A stretch of 64,000 nt of DNA from Hoyosella levis (GTDB lineage: Bacteria > Actinomycetota > Actinomycetes > Mycobacteriales > Mycobacteriaceae), in the NCBI RefSeq assembly GCF_026008515.1, contig NZ_BQYM01000001.1:413898-477897 (forward strand), given 5' to 3'. The notes beneath the pieces were generated by a model that was not told the origin of the DNA, searched no databases, and saw only the letters and a program-made list of their open reading frames with translations. How positions within the stretch are numbered: position 1 is the stretch's first letter; each line of letters starts with the position of its first letter. Position numbers and translations under genes: made by a program. Positions 20,831 to 29,966 of this stretch are shown one piece after another.

Positions 20831-21309
20831 TGGCTGCCTGCCCCCGGGGCCTGCTCCTCCGATCCCGCGGGCTTCGGGCCGGAAAGGAAGACAAGCCGGA
20901 ACTTGCCGATCTGGACCTCGTCACCGTTGGCCAGGACTGCGGAGTCGACCGGCTCGCGGTTGACGTAGGTGCCGTTGAGGCTGCCCACATCGACGACCTG
21001 GAAGGCATTGTTCTCCCGTCGGAACTCCGCATGCCGGCGGCTGACGGTGACGTCGTCGAGGAAGATGTCGCTGTCTGGATGGCGGCCCGCCGAAGTCGTC
21101 GCTTCGTCAAGGAGGAAGCGCGAACCGGCATTGGGGCCACGCTTGACCACCAGCAGCGCCGATCCGGCCGGTAGGCTCTCTATGCCGGAAACCTGCGGCT
21201 CAGGAGCGTGACCGGCGGCATCGAGCTCGCGCAGAAAATCCGCGCGGAATACCGAGGTGGTCTCCGCCGACGCACCCTCGAAGGCCGGATTGTTCTGGTT
21301 GTCGCTCAC
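20827..21309 (-). CDS. garA: FHA-domain metabolic regulator GarA/OdhI
   Basis: A 160-residue protein with the N-terminal phospho-switch ETTSVFRADFL and a C-terminal FHA domain (LLDEATTSAGRHPDSDIFLD, VSRRHAEF, SLNGTYVN). In mycobacteria and corynebacteria the unphosphorylated protein inhibits 2-oxoglutarate dehydrogenase and tunes glutamate metabolism; PknG/PknB phosphorylate the TT pair. All these residues are present. GTG 21309 has GAGGAG 6 nt upstream, so the longer open frame to 21345 is not used. A 257-bp non-coding gap to gcvH suggests its own promoter. Confidence 0.95.
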   Translation of the reverse strand: MSDNQNNPAFEGASAETTSVFRADFLRELDAAGHAPEPQVSGIESLPAGSALLVVKRGPNAGSRFLLDEATTSAGRHPDSDIFLDDVTVSRRHAEFRRENNAFQVVDVGSLNGTYVNREPVDSAVLANGDEVQIGKFRLVFLSGPKPAGSEEQAPGAGSQ

Positions 21310-21566
21310 CGTATCTCCTCTTTCTACTTGCCTTTGTGGCACCACGACCGAGTGTCGCGCAGGTCGGGGCTCCGTACAAGCCCACGACCGTGTTCCGCTG
21401 TCTCACAGTTCCGCTGCACAAACCCCGACTGCCGATCCGGCCCATGGTGTCGCGGGCCCGCCGACGCTAGGTTCGACCGTACCTTGTTGGCGCGGCCATG
21501 CGGAGCGCTTGCGCGAGTTTTCCGTGATCCTCAGCGAAACTTAATCCGAACAGTACTTGGGGGATC

Positions 21567-21974
21567 TCACTCGTCACCACTGATCTCGCGGTACTCGTCC
21601 GCGCCAAGCATCCCGGCGAGCTCCTCATCGAGCGAGCCCGCGTCGGCCACGTCGATCTCGACGAGCCAGCCGCCCTCGTAGGGGTCCGTGTTGACCAGCT
21701 CCGGGGAGTCGCTGAGGGCCTCGTTGAGCGCGGAGATGGTGCCGGTGAGCGGCGCGAAGATGTCGGAGACGCTCTTCGTCGACTCGACCTCGCCGAATGG
21801 CTCCCCCGTGGTCACCTCGTCCCCGACCTCGGGGAGCTGCACGAACACCACATCGTTGAGCTGGCGCTGCGCGTAGTCCGTGATGCCGATACGGACCGTC
21901 GATTCCCCCGACTTGCGGACCCACTCGTGCTCGCGGGTATACCGCAGGTCCTCGGGGAGGCTGGCCTCGGTCAC
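21567..21974 (-). CDS. gcvH: Glycine cleavage system H protein
   Basis: A 135-residue lipoyl carrier that shuttles the aminomethyl group from GcvP to GcvT. The lipoylation motif is GEVESTKSVSDIFAP with the Lys in the expected position, and the N-terminus DLRYTREHEWV is typical. GTG 21974 is preceded by GGAAGGAAG; the frame open to 22082 lacks support. It lies in the Rv1826 position between a DUF881 gene and garA, separate from the riboswitch-controlled gcvP. Confidence 0.96.
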   Translation of the reverse strand: MTEASLPEDLRYTREHEWVRKSGESTVRIGITDYAQRQLNDVVFVQLPEVGDEVTTGEPFGEVESTKSVSDIFAPLTGTISALNEALSDSPELVNTDPYEGGWLVEIDVADAGSLDEELAGMLGADEYREISGDE

Positions 21975-22059
21975 TAGCGTCTTCCTTCCATCCACACTAT
22001 CTGCGTGCATCCGCCGCGCATCGGCCGCGACAGACAAAGGTGCTCGCGCTATCGTCCGG

Positions 22060-22788
22060 TCAGGGCCCCCCGGGCCTGGCATGAAGGGGCCCAGGTAGCT
22101 CCCGCACGATGTCCACCACGACCTCGTCGCGCTTCTCGATGGTCAACCTACCGCCATTGCGCGCCACCGTGTCGATCGCCCCGCCGGGGATGTCGAGCGC
22201 GGCTGCGAGCGTATCAGGATCACCGATCGCGGTGACCACATAGGGAGCAGCGAGCTCGACGCCCTCGGCCACGATCTGCCCGCCGGGGCCAGTGAACCAC
22301 GTGCTCGTGCCCACGCGCACGCCCGCGCCCCCGCTGCCGGTCACCTGGATCGCCTCCGCGCCCGCGGCACGCAGCTCCTGCACCTGATCGAGCAGCACCT
22401 CGGCACCGACCGCGCTGCTCGGGTCCCGGATGATCAGCACCACTCCGGGACCGCGCGCAGCGACGATCCCCGCCTGGATGGCCAGCGCGTCGCGCTGAGC
22501 GAGCGCCTGCTCGAGGGCGGCCTCGCCGTCACTGCCCGAGGCGATGATCCCTGCCAGCGTCTCCTCGAGCGCCTCGATCTCCGCCCGGTTCTCCGCCTCG
22601 GTCGCGTTGAGCTGGTCGAGCAGCTCGAGGAGGTCCTGCTGCCGCATCCCGTCAAGGACATCATCGCTACCGGCGGTGCGCACCTGCGCGGTGATCGCCA
22701 CCCCCAGCACGACGCAGAACACGACAGCAAGAATGGAGAACACGGCCTTGCGACCGCGCCTGCGTTGCCGGGCAGCGCGGTCAGGCAC
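22060..22788 (-). CDS. DUF881 membrane-anchored protein (Rv1825 type)
   Basis: A 242-residue protein with a basic N-terminus, one transmembrane helix (AVFSILAVVFCVVLGVAIT), a coiled-coil stretch (LNATEAENRAEIEALEETLA) and the extracytoplasmic DUF881 fold (GPGVVLIIRDP, LRAAGAEAIQV, YVVTAIGDPDTLAAAL). GTG 22788 overlaps the sbp stop by 8 bp, so translation is coupled. DUF881 proteins flanking sbp are conserved across actinobacteria; a function in envelope or division has been suggested but not shown here. Confidence 0.9.
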   Translation of the reverse strand: MPDRAARQRRRGRKAVFSILAVVFCVVLGVAITAQVRTAGSDDVLDGMRQQDLLELLDQLNATEAENRAEIEALEETLAGIIASGSDGEAALEQALAQRDALAIQAGIVAARGPGVVLIIRDPSSAVGAEVLLDQVQELRAAGAEAIQVTGSGGAGVRVGTSTWFTGPGGQIVAEGVELAAPYVVTAIGDPDTLAAALDIPGGAIDTVARNGGRLTIEKRDEVVVDIVRELPGPLHARPGGP

Positions 22789-23113
22789 CGAACACCCCGC
22801 GGCGGATCGAGGCGGCGTTTCCAAAGATGCGAATACCGAGTACCACGAGAACTGCCGTGGACAATTGCGCGCCCACCCCGAGAAGATCCCCGAGATACAC
22901 GAGCAGTGCCGCGACGGTCACGTTGAACAGGAATGACACCACGAAGACCTTGGAATCGAAGAGGCCATCGAAATACGCCCGCAGGCCGCCGAAGAGCGCG
23001 TCGAGCGCGGCCACCACGGCGATCGGCAGGTAGGGCTGCACGCCGACGGGAACCTCGGGGCTGAGGTAGACCCCGAGCACCACTCCGGCTATGAGGGCGA
23101 TAACACCGATCAC
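22781..23113 (-). CDS. sbp: Small basic protein Sbp (DUF1290)
   Basis: A 110-residue integral membrane protein with three hydrophobic segments and the family sequence LGVYLSPEVPVGVQPYLPIA and LDALFGGLRAYFDG. Sbp lies beside the division genes in Gram-positives and between two DUF881 genes in actinobacteria (Rv1824). Its GTG overlaps the upstream DUF881 stop (GTGA) and its own stop overlaps the next DUF881 start, so the trio is a tight operon. Confidence 0.93.
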   Translation of the reverse strand: MIGVIALIAGVVLGVYLSPEVPVGVQPYLPIAVVAALDALFGGLRAYFDGLFDSKVFVVSFLFNVTVAALLVYLGDLLGVGAQLSTAVLVVLGIRIFGNAASIRRGVFGA

Positions 23114-23964
23114 GGTGCCTCCTTCTGCTGAGCGACCCGCATCTCCCGGACGGAGGCGCCTGGTAGCTCGAGGTGGTCGGCGTCACGGACCGCGAACCCG
23201 ATCCCATAGAGCTGGCCCAGCCCCGACATGCGCACATAGGCGCCGCTGGCGATGAACGACGACTGCAGCCGTCGTGGCTCCCCGATCGCGGCGATGACAT
23301 AGGGCTCGCTGATGACGTGGTTGTCCACCAGGATGGCACGGCCAGCCTGGCGTATGGCGGTATGCGCGCCGATGCGCACGCCATCCACTGAGATGGCCTC
23401 CGCCCCCGCTGCCCACAGGGCGTTCACCACGATCTGCAGGTCCCGGTCGAGCAGGGTATTGCGGCTGGCACCAACACGGTCGGTGCCCGTGATGGATCTC
23501 TGGCCGACGGGCTCGGCGAGGTCGATCTCGATGCCCGCTCCCTCCACCGGGGTCGCGGCAACAGCATGCTCGATGAGAGCCAGCTCATCGAGGGCTCGGC
23601 CCGCCGGGCCCCCGAGTTCAACAAGCCGGGAACGTGATTCTGCGATCTCCGCGGCGAGCTGGTCACGCTCGCTGGCTAGCGCCTCGACCCGGGCGCTCGC
23701 CTCCCGCGCCTCGGCGCGCAAGGTGGTCAGCAGCAGCTCGGTATCGGGCGCGCGCTGCTCGGCCCAGCCGCGCGCACCACCCAGCGCGATGCCGATGAGG
23801 AACGCACCGATCACCAGCCACGCCACGTCCGCCAGCCGATGCCGACTCTTGCCGTTGTGGCGCTTTCCTCGCCCGCGCGCTGCCGCGTAGCCAGGGTCGA
23901 GATGGTCGTTGAGCAGCGCGCGCAGCAGCGAGGGCTGGGGCGAGCGGGGCGCGGGATAGGGCAT
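23110..23964 (-). CDS. DUF881 membrane-anchored protein (Rv1823 type)
   Basis: A 284-residue paralogue of the other DUF881 protein, with a longer basic N-terminus, a transmembrane helix (VAWLVIGAFLIGIALGGARG), a coiled coil rich in Ala/Glu/Arg and the DUF881 domain (VEGAGIEIDLAEP, LWAAGAEAISVDGVRIG, YVIAAIGEPRRLQSSF). ATG 23964 lies 11 bp after the pgsA stop. The open frame upstream to 24303 is a shadow of pgsA. Confidence 0.9.
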   Translation of the reverse strand: MPYPAPRSPQPSLLRALLNDHLDPGYAAARGRGKRHNGKSRHRLADVAWLVIGAFLIGIALGGARGWAEQRAPDTELLLTTLRAEAREASARVEALASERDQLAAEIAESRSRLVELGGPAGRALDELALIEHAVAATPVEGAGIEIDLAEPVGQRSITGTDRVGASRNTLLDRDLQIVVNALWAAGAEAISVDGVRIGAHTAIRQAGRAILVDNHVISEPYVIAAIGEPRRLQSSFIASGAYVRMSGLGQLYGIGFAVRDADHLELPGASVREMRVAQQKEAP

Positions 23965-23975
23965 TGTGCCGTTCG

Positions 23976-24707
23976 CTAGCGCTCTGCGTGGAGTCGTGGA
24001 TACGCGCGGACGAGCAGTCGCACCTGCACCACGTACAGCACCATCGTCCACAGGTACAGGAACAGGCCCCAGATGAGCATGGCGTGCCCGATGGGTTCCA
24101 TGATCGCGGCGAAGGTGCTGGTGCCCTGCGCTGCGAGGATCACGGGGAAGGCATACATGAGGGCGAACGTGGCGGCCTTGCCCAGGTAGGTCACGGGCAG
24201 GGAGTCCACGCCGCGGCCCCGCACGAACGGCACCATCGACGCAAGGATGACATCGCGGCCGACCAGCAGCGCGACCACCCACCAGGGAATGAAGTCGCGC
24301 CACGCGAACGCGATGGGGATCACGAACATGTAGAGCCGGTCAGCGAGCGGATCGAGGATCGCGCCGAGCTTCGAGGTCTGGTTGAGCAACCGGGCCAGCT
24401 TGCCATCGAGCCAGTCGCTGATGCCGCTGAAGATCAGCACCCACAATGCCCAGGCGTCGAGCTGATAGACCAGCAGCAGCACGAGGAATACGGGAACTCC
24501 CGCGAGCCGCAGCATGCTGAGGGCGTTGGGGATCGTCCAGATGCGATCGGTGGTGATGGGCGGCTCGGCAGCGAGCTCGTCGATCTCGCGGACGTAATCC
24601 TCGGACTTGATCGGCCGCGGGATGCGCTTGGCATACTCCGCGTAGGTCTCGCCCCGGCGACGCATGGGGGGCCGTGATCCCGGCTCGGGCGTCCTCATGT
24701 CTGCCAC
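23976..24707 (-). CDS. pgsA2: CDP-alcohol phosphatidyltransferase (PgsA2 type)
   Basis: A 243-residue membrane enzyme of the CDP-alcohol phosphatidyltransferase family. The signature DGx2ARx8Gx3Dx3D is intact in SDWLDGKLARLLNQ followed by GAILDPLADR. Five or so hydrophobic segments follow. Members transfer a phosphatidyl group from CDP-diacylglycerol to an alcohol such as glycerol-3-phosphate or inositol phosphate; which one cannot be decided here. Start may be GTG 24707 or ATG 24698. It is the Rv1822 homologue and heads the DUF881-sbp operon. The 94-bp gap upstream marks the join with the smc block. Confidence 0.92.
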   Translation of the reverse strand: MADMRTPEPGSRPPMRRRGETYAEYAKRIPRPIKSEDYVREIDELAAEPPITTDRIWTIPNALSMLRLAGVPVFLVLLLVYQLDAWALWVLIFSGISDWLDGKLARLLNQTSKLGAILDPLADRLYMFVIPIAFAWRDFIPWWVVALLVGRDVILASMVPFVRGRGVDSLPVTYLGKAATFALMYAFPVILAAQGTSTFAAIMEPIGHAMLIWGLFLYLWTMVLYVVQVRLLVRAYPRLHAER

Positions 24708-24801
24708 TCTTGCACACCACGCTTCCGACTTGGCAGGCCAGCCTGCGCGGGGCCGCTCCGGCTGGGGCTCGTGTTGCTACCAACAGTAGTTGGCATGATC
24801 G

Positions 24802-27800
24802 TCACGCGACGACGTTGGGCGCGGAATCGTCCGGCGCGCCCTGGCCAGCCCGGGAACCCAGCGGCTGTCCGCGCAACCTCTGGGACAGCACGGTAGTGAT
24901 GCCATCCCCGCGCATCGTCACGCCGTAGAGCGCGTCAGCGATCTCCATGGTGGGCTTCTGATGGGTGATCACGATCAGCTGCGAGGTCTCGCGAAGCTGC
25001 TCGAACAGGTTGATCAGCCGACGCAGGTTTGTATCGTCGAGCGCGGCCTCCACCTCGTCCATGACGTAGAACGGCGAGGGCCTCGCCCGGAAGATCGCCA
25101 CGAGCATCGCAACCGCCGTCAGCGATTTCTCGCCGCCCGAGAGCAGGGAGAGCCGCTTGACCTTCTTGCCGGGCGGGCGCGCCTCGACCTCGATGCCCGT
25201 GGCCAGCATGTCGTCGGGGTCGGTGAGCACCAGTCGTCCCTCGCCACCGGGGAACAGGGTGGCGAACACGGTGACGAACTCGCGCTCCACATCGTTGTAG
25301 GCGTCGGTGAACAGCTGCAGGATGCGCTGGTCGACGTCGTCGACCACATCGAGCAGATCCTTGCGGGCGGCCTTGACATCCTCGAGCTGGGTTGCGAGGA
25401 AGTTGTACCGCTCCTCGAGGGCCGCGAACTCCTCGAGGGCGAGCGGGTTGACCTTGCCGAGGGTGGCGAGGTCCTTCTCCGCTGCCTTGAGGCGCCGTTG
25501 CTGGCTGGGCCGGTCGTAGGTCATCGGCTGCGGCTTGCTGACGGTCTCGCCGCGCTCGCGCGCGAGCTCGTATTCCCGCATCTCGAGCGCGGAGGGCGGC
25601 ATGGGCACATCGGGGCCGTACTCGCCGATCAGGTCATCCGCGGCGATGCCGAACTGCTCGAGCACGGTCTCCTCGAGCTGCTGGGCACGCAGCGCGGATT
25701 CCGCGCGGGCGATCTCGTCCTTGTGCGCGGCATCGGTGAGCCTGCCGAGCTCAACGGTCAGCGCGTGCCGCTGCTCCCGCTCCCGGTTCAGGGCAGCACT
25801 GGCATCGTCACGTTGCCGCGCGAGCTCGGTGCGATGGCCTGCCGCCGCCTCGACCGCCACGGCCAGGCGGGCCCCGAGCTTCTCCGCGGATTCGCCGATG
25901 ACGTGTGCTAGCTCGGCTGCCGCGTGGCGACGCTGGTGGGCTTGCTCGGCGCGGGCGCGGGCTTCCCGCTCGGCGCGCGCGGCCCGCCGGAGGGAGTCGG
26001 CCTTGCCGCGCAGCGCTCCGGCCCGTTCCTCGGCGGTGCGGGCGGTGAGGCGGGCATCGATCTCGGTGGCGCGCGCGGCGGCGAGAGCGTGGGCGGCGGT
26101 CTCGCGCCGCGCCGCGGTTCCGGTCTCGTCGGGGGTGTCGTCGCTCTCGCCCTGGGCGCGGCGCAGGCGTTCCTCATGGTCGGTGAGCTCGCCGAGCAGT
26201 GCCGCGTGCTCGGACTCGGCACGGATGCGCTGCTGCAGGAGGTGGTCGCGCTCAGCGCTGGCCACGCGGGCCGCGTGCCCGTGGCGGGCGAGCTCCTCCT
26301 GCACCTGGACGATCGAGGAATCACTCGCGGTGAGCGCGGCGTGCGCCTCTGTGACGGTCGCGCGCCGGGTCTCGAGGTCGTCGACGGCCCCGGCGAGGGC
26401 TGCAGCGAGCTCCTCCGCGCGCTGGGCCGCGGACTCGAGCGCTCCGGTGGCGGTGTCGATCCCGGCCTGGATCTCGAGGGCCGAGGGAGCCTGGCTGGTC
26501 CCGCCCTCGATCCAGGCGGTTCCGCGTGCCTCGCCGCCCAGGGTGACAAGGCGGGCGTCGGGGTGATCGGCGAGCAACTGCGGGATGAGGTCCTCGTCCT
26601 CCACGACGAGGGTGCGGCCGAGGCGGGAGCGCAGCGCCGGGAGGTACTCGGGCGGCACGGTGGCGAGCTGGTGCGCCCACCAGGCACCGGCGGGCAGAGG
26701 TGGCTCGTCCGCGCCGTCCCGGGAGTGGTGCGCATGAAGGATGACGGCCCGGCCACGGTCGGCGGCGCGCAGCGCGGCGAGCGCGGACTCCGCATCGGCC
26801 GGCGTCTCGCAGGTCAGCGCGTCAGCGGCGGTGCCCAGGGCCGCAGCGATGGCGGTCTCGAAACCTGGTCGTGGCTCGATGATGTCGGTGAGCCGCGGGC
26901 CCAGGGCGCCATCATGGTGCTGCACGAGCCAGGCGGGGGCATCTCCGCGGAGCAGTGATGCCGCTAGAGTGTCGATGCGGGATCGCAGCGACACGACCTC
27001 ATGCCCGGCCTCGCGCTCAGCGGCGCGCAGCCCGGCCACGCGCTCCTCGGCCTTCGCGAGCGATGCCGCGGCCCGCTCGTGCTGCCGGTCCAGGGTGTGC
27101 TCGCTGGCCTCGAGCTCCTCGAGCCGGGCGAGCGCGTCCTCCACCTGCTGCTCCGCCTCCTGCTGGCGCTGCATGGCGGCGTCGATGCGATCGTCGAAGC
27201 GGGTGATCTCGCCGTCGAAGGACTCCGCGCGGGTGCGCAGGTTCTCGACCTTGCCAGCGAGCCGGGCCAGGCCCTCGCGGCGATCGGCAATGGATCGCAC
27301 CGCGCTGAAGTGCTCCCGCTCGGCCTCGGCTGCCTCGTCCTCGCAGCGGGCGAGCTCCTCGCGCACTGTCTCGAGCGCGGCCTCTGCCATCGCGACGGAC
27401 TCCGCGAGCTCGAGCTCCTGCTCGGCGGCCTGCTCGGCCTGTTCCTCGAGGACCTCGGGATCCTGGCCGCGATGCGCCGCCCCGCCGGACTCGAGGTGGC
27501 GGGCCCGCTCCCGGGCGATCTGCATCGTGGAGCTGACCCGCTCCGAGATCGCGGACAGCCGGAACCATGTCTGTGATGCTTCCTCGGCGCGGGGGGTGAT
27601 CGACTCGACCTGCTCCTCGAGAGCCATGGCCCGCTCCGTGGTCTCGTCGAGCCGCTCCCGCACCTCACCGGCTCGCTCGCGAGCGCGATCCTCGTTGCGC
27701 TGCTGGTCGGCGAGCTCCGCCCGGCGCCGCACCACATCATCGGCAGCGATCCGCAGCCGCGCATCGCGCAGCTCCGCCTGGATGACCTGGGCGCGTCGAG

Positions 27801-28434
27801 CTACATCTGCTTGCCGGGCGAGGGGCTTGAGCTGGCGCCGCAGCTCGGCGGTCAGATCGGTCAGGCGCGCGAGGTTGGCCTGCATCGCGTTGAGCTTGCG
27901 CACGGCCTTTTCCTTGCGGCGGCGATGCTTGAGGACGCCCGCCGCCTCCTCGATGTAGGCGCGCAGGTCCTCGGGGCGGGATTCAAGGATCTGGGAGAGC
28001 TGGCCCTGGCCGACGATCACGTGCATCTCGCGGCCGATCCCGGAATCGCTGAGCAGCTCCTGGATGTCCATCAAGCGGCAACCGGTGCCGTTGATCTCGT
28101 ACTCGCTGGCACCGTCGCGGAACACGCGCCGGGTGATCGATACCTCGGTGTAGTCGATCGGCAGCGCGCCATCGGAGTTGTCGATGGTCAGGGTCACCTC
28201 GGCACGGCCGAGCGCGCCCCGGCCCGCGGTGCCGGCGAAGATCACGTCCTGCATCTTGCCGCCGCGCAGGGCCTTGGCGCCCTGCTCCCCCATGACCCAG
28301 GACAGCGCATCGACCACGTTCGACTTGCCCGAGCCATTGGGGCCGACCACGCAGGTGATGCCGGGCTCGAACTGCAGCGTGGTAGCCGATGCGAAGGACT
28401 TGAAGCCCCTCAGCGTCAGTGATTTCAGATGCAC
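24802..28434 (-). CDS. smc: Chromosome segregation ATPase Smc
   Basis: A 1210-residue structural-maintenance-of-chromosomes protein. The N-terminal ATPase half starts HLKSLTLRGFKSFASATTLQ with Walker A GPNGSGKSN. Long coiled coils flank a hinge (about residues 510-670). The C-terminal half carries the signature LSGGEKSLTAVAMLV and Walker B FYVMDEVEAALDD. It would act with ScpA/ScpB, absent here, in chromosome compaction. GTG 28434 is the start because the conserved N-terminus begins here and acyP ends 8 bp upstream; the frame open to 28614 is a shadow. In M. tuberculosis ftsY follows smc; here pgsA2 does. Confidence 0.97.
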   Translation of the reverse strand: MHLKSLTLRGFKSFASATTLQFEPGITCVVGPNGSGKSNVVDALSWVMGEQGAKALRGGKMQDVIFAGTAGRGALGRAEVTLTIDNSDGALPIDYTEVSITRRVFRDGASEYEINGTGCRLMDIQELLSDSGIGREMHVIVGQGQLSQILESRPEDLRAYIEEAAGVLKHRRRKEKAVRKLNAMQANLARLTDLTAELRRQLKPLARQADVARRAQVIQAELRDARLRIAADDVVRRRAELADQQRNEDRARERAGEVRERLDETTERAMALEEQVESITPRAEEASQTWFRLSAISERVSSTMQIARERARHLESGGAAHRGQDPEVLEEQAEQAAEQELELAESVAMAEAALETVREELARCEDEAAEAEREHFSAVRSIADRREGLARLAGKVENLRTRAESFDGEITRFDDRIDAAMQRQQEAEQQVEDALARLEELEASEHTLDRQHERAAASLAKAEERVAGLRAAEREAGHEVVSLRSRIDTLAASLLRGDAPAWLVQHHDGALGPRLTDIIEPRPGFETAIAAALGTAADALTCETPADAESALAALRAADRGRAVILHAHHSRDGADEPPLPAGAWWAHQLATVPPEYLPALRSRLGRTLVVEDEDLIPQLLADHPDARLVTLGGEARGTAWIEGGTSQAPSALEIQAGIDTATGALESAAQRAEELAAALAGAVDDLETRRATVTEAHAALTASDSSIVQVQEELARHGHAARVASAERDHLLQQRIRAESEHAALLGELTDHEERLRRAQGESDDTPDETGTAARRETAAHALAAARATEIDARLTARTAEERAGALRGKADSLRRAARAEREARARAEQAHQRRHAAAELAHVIGESAEKLGARLAVAVEAAAGHRTELARQRDDASAALNREREQRHALTVELGRLTDAAHKDEIARAESALRAQQLEETVLEQFGIAADDLIGEYGPDVPMPPSALEMREYELARERGETVSKPQPMTYDRPSQQRRLKAAEKDLATLGKVNPLALEEFAALEERYNFLATQLEDVKAARKDLLDVVDDVDQRILQLFTDAYNDVEREFVTVFATLFPGGEGRLVLTDPDDMLATGIEVEARPPGKKVKRLSLLSGGEKSLTAVAMLVAIFRARPSPFYVMDEVEAALDDTNLRRLINLFEQLRETSQLIVITHQKPTMEIADALYGVTMRGDGITTVLSQRLRGQPLGSRAGQGAPDDSAPNVVA

Positions 28435-28441
28435 GGCAGGG

Positions 28442-28711
28442 CTACCGCTCCTCGAAGCCCACGAGATCGCCGCGAGGCTCGTCCCACGATTCGACGACCA
28501 CGCGCACCGATCCGGGAGTGGTGCCCGAGCGCAGCAGGCCGAGCAGCGTCTCGCAGTCCTGCCGGGGCCCCTCCGCGACGACGAGGACCCGGCCGTCGCG
28601 CTGGTTGGTGGCATGACCGCTCAGGCCAAGCTCGAGCGCGCGGGCGCGGGTCCACCACCGGAAGCCCACGCCCTGCACCCGGCCATGCACCCATGCTGTC
28701 AATCGCACCAT
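28442..28711 (-). CDS. acyP: Acylphosphatase
   Basis: An 89-residue enzyme that hydrolyses acyl phosphates. The catalytic motifs are complete: [17 protein letters not shown] with the phosphate-binding Arg, and [17 protein letters not shown] with the catalytic Asn. It lies 7 bp upstream of smc and is surely co-transcribed; the order smc-acyP matches Rv2922c-Rv2922A. Confidence 0.95.
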   Translation of the reverse strand: MVRLTAWVHGRVQGVGFRWWTRARALELGLSGHATNQRDGRVLVVAEGPRQDCETLLGLLRSGTTPGSVRVVVESWDEPRGDLVGFEER

Positions 28712-28809
28712 GCCGCCATTATGGACGCAGGCACCGACAGAACAGCAAACCACGCGCCGCCGACGGTCTCCTGGCCGCTGGTTAATCACCGGTGGCGGTG
28801 GCGTCCCGA

Positions 28810-29277
28810 TCAGCCGCGAAGGCGGATGCGCGGGATTCGCGGCGGGAAGATCTGGCCGGGAACGAGCGCGAAGCGAGGGAGCCGCACCGGCAGCTCGGGA
28901 GCGCGGGCAATGCTCACGGCCGGAATGCTGAGCGGGCCTAGCCGCCCCAGGCTGCGTAGCTCCAGCCATGCGGGGCCGGCCGGGGTACCAGCGGTCGCAT
29001 GGGAACTGGTCGCCTGGGGCTTGGCCGACTGGGGCTTGTCCGACTGAGCGCCGATTGCCGCTTGCTCAGGAGTCGCGGCCGGACGTGGCTGGGCGGCAGG
29101 CCGGGACGGGGCAGCGGATCGCACCGGGGTGATCCCCGTGGTGGAATGCCCGGCACGGGCGCGCGCACCGAAAGTACCGACGGGCCGGTACAGCTGGCTC
29201 GGGCGATGGCTCGCCGCGCGCGGGTTGCCCGGGCGGCGCGATCGGGGCGCTCCGGCTCCTTGGCGTGGTGTGGTCAT
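28810..29277 (-). CDS. Pro/Ala/Arg-rich orphan protein coupled to osmC
   Basis: I do not recognise this 155-residue protein. It has no membrane helix and is low in complexity: residues 1-100 are rich in Ala, Pro, Arg and Ser and probably disordered, followed by a hydrophobic/proline-patterned tail ([19 protein letters not shown], then [11 protein letters not shown]). I judge it real because its ATG overlaps the osmC-like stop (ATGA) and GAGGGGGAG lies just upstream. A spurious open frame in GC-rich DNA remains possible. Confidence 0.55.
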   Translation of the reverse strand: MTTPRQGAGAPRSRRPGNPRAASHRPSQLYRPVGTFGARARAGHSTTGITPVRSAAPSRPAAQPRPAATPEQAAIGAQSDKPQSAKPQATSSHATAGTPAGPAWLELRSLGRLGPLSIPAVSIARAPELPVRLPRFALVPGQIFPPRIPRIRLRG

Positions 29278-29732
29278 GACTCCCCCTCGATGGCCAGGTT
29301 GATCTTCGAACCTGCCTTGAGGGTACGGCCCACCGTGCAGCTCCGCTCGATCGCACGCTCCACCACCGTCAGCAAGCGCTGCTGCGCGGCCTCGTCCAAC
29401 TCGCTGAGATCCAGCTCGACAACCTCGTCGAGGACGGGATACACCTCGTTCTCGCGATCGGGGCTACCCGTCACCCGGATCCGGGCATCGTAGGTCTCGC
29501 CCAGCCGGCGCGACAGCGGCAGGTCCGACGACAACCCCGAGCAGGCGGCGAGCGCGATCTTCAGCAGCTCGCCGGGCGTGAACGCGCCTTCGACATCCAC
29601 CGAGCCGATCTGCACCTCCGCGCCGCGGGAGCTTCGACCCACGTAGCGGCGCACCCCGGTGCGATCCACCCACAGCCGGGTGTCCTCGGGGTTGGGATTG
29701 CGGATCTCGGTCTCATGGCGCTGATCTGTCAT
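29274..29732 (-). CDS. OsmC-family protein (Rv2923c type)
   Basis: A 152-residue OsmC/Ohr-fold protein. Both redox cysteines are present, in LAACSGLSSDLP and ERSCTVGRTLKAG, so thiol-based reduction of organic hydroperoxides is plausible. ATG 29732 (MTDQRHETE) is used; the frame open to 29951 runs into the palindromic repeat. The locus order smc-acyP-osmC matches Rv2922c-Rv2923c. Its stop overlaps the start of the orphan gene downstream. Confidence 0.88.
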   Translation of the reverse strand: MTDQRHETEIRNPNPEDTRLWVDRTGVRRYVGRSSRGAEVQIGSVDVEGAFTPGELLKIALAACSGLSSDLPLSRRLGETYDARIRVTGSPDRENEVYPVLDEVVELDLSELDEAAQQRLLTVVERAIERSCTVGRTLKAGSKINLAIEGES

Positions 29733-29834
29733 GCCGGTAATAATCGCACCCGGAGCGCGGATATTCCGAACGCGCGGAGGCGGGGCGCTGCTGGTGCTGC
29801 GCCGCGAGCTCCGGCTGCGTCGGGCGCCCAGCCG

Positions 29835-29884
29835 CAAACGCGATAGAAGCCCCGAGAAATCCAGGTCGGCTTCTATCGCGTTTG
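29835..29884. repeat. Dispersed palindromic element, copy 2
   Basis: CAAACGCGATAGAAGCC (29835-29851) pairs with GGCTTCTATCGCGTTTG (29868-29884) around a 16-nt loop. Arms differ from copy 1 at one paired position (A-T to G-C), a compensatory change that keeps the stem. It lies in the 234-bp space between the monooxygenase stop and the osmC start. Confidence 0.87.
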
Positions 29885-29966
29885 ACGGTATCCCGTGCTT
29901 TTGCCGTCGGCGGGCGCCGTCAGCCGCCGCCCTCGCCTGGGCCCGCGCCATCGAGCAAGCGCGGCA

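Noticed and set aside
24780..24793. CCAAC-AGTA-GTTGG hairpin after smc as a terminator
   Set aside because: Five-bp stem with no U-run; too weak to call.
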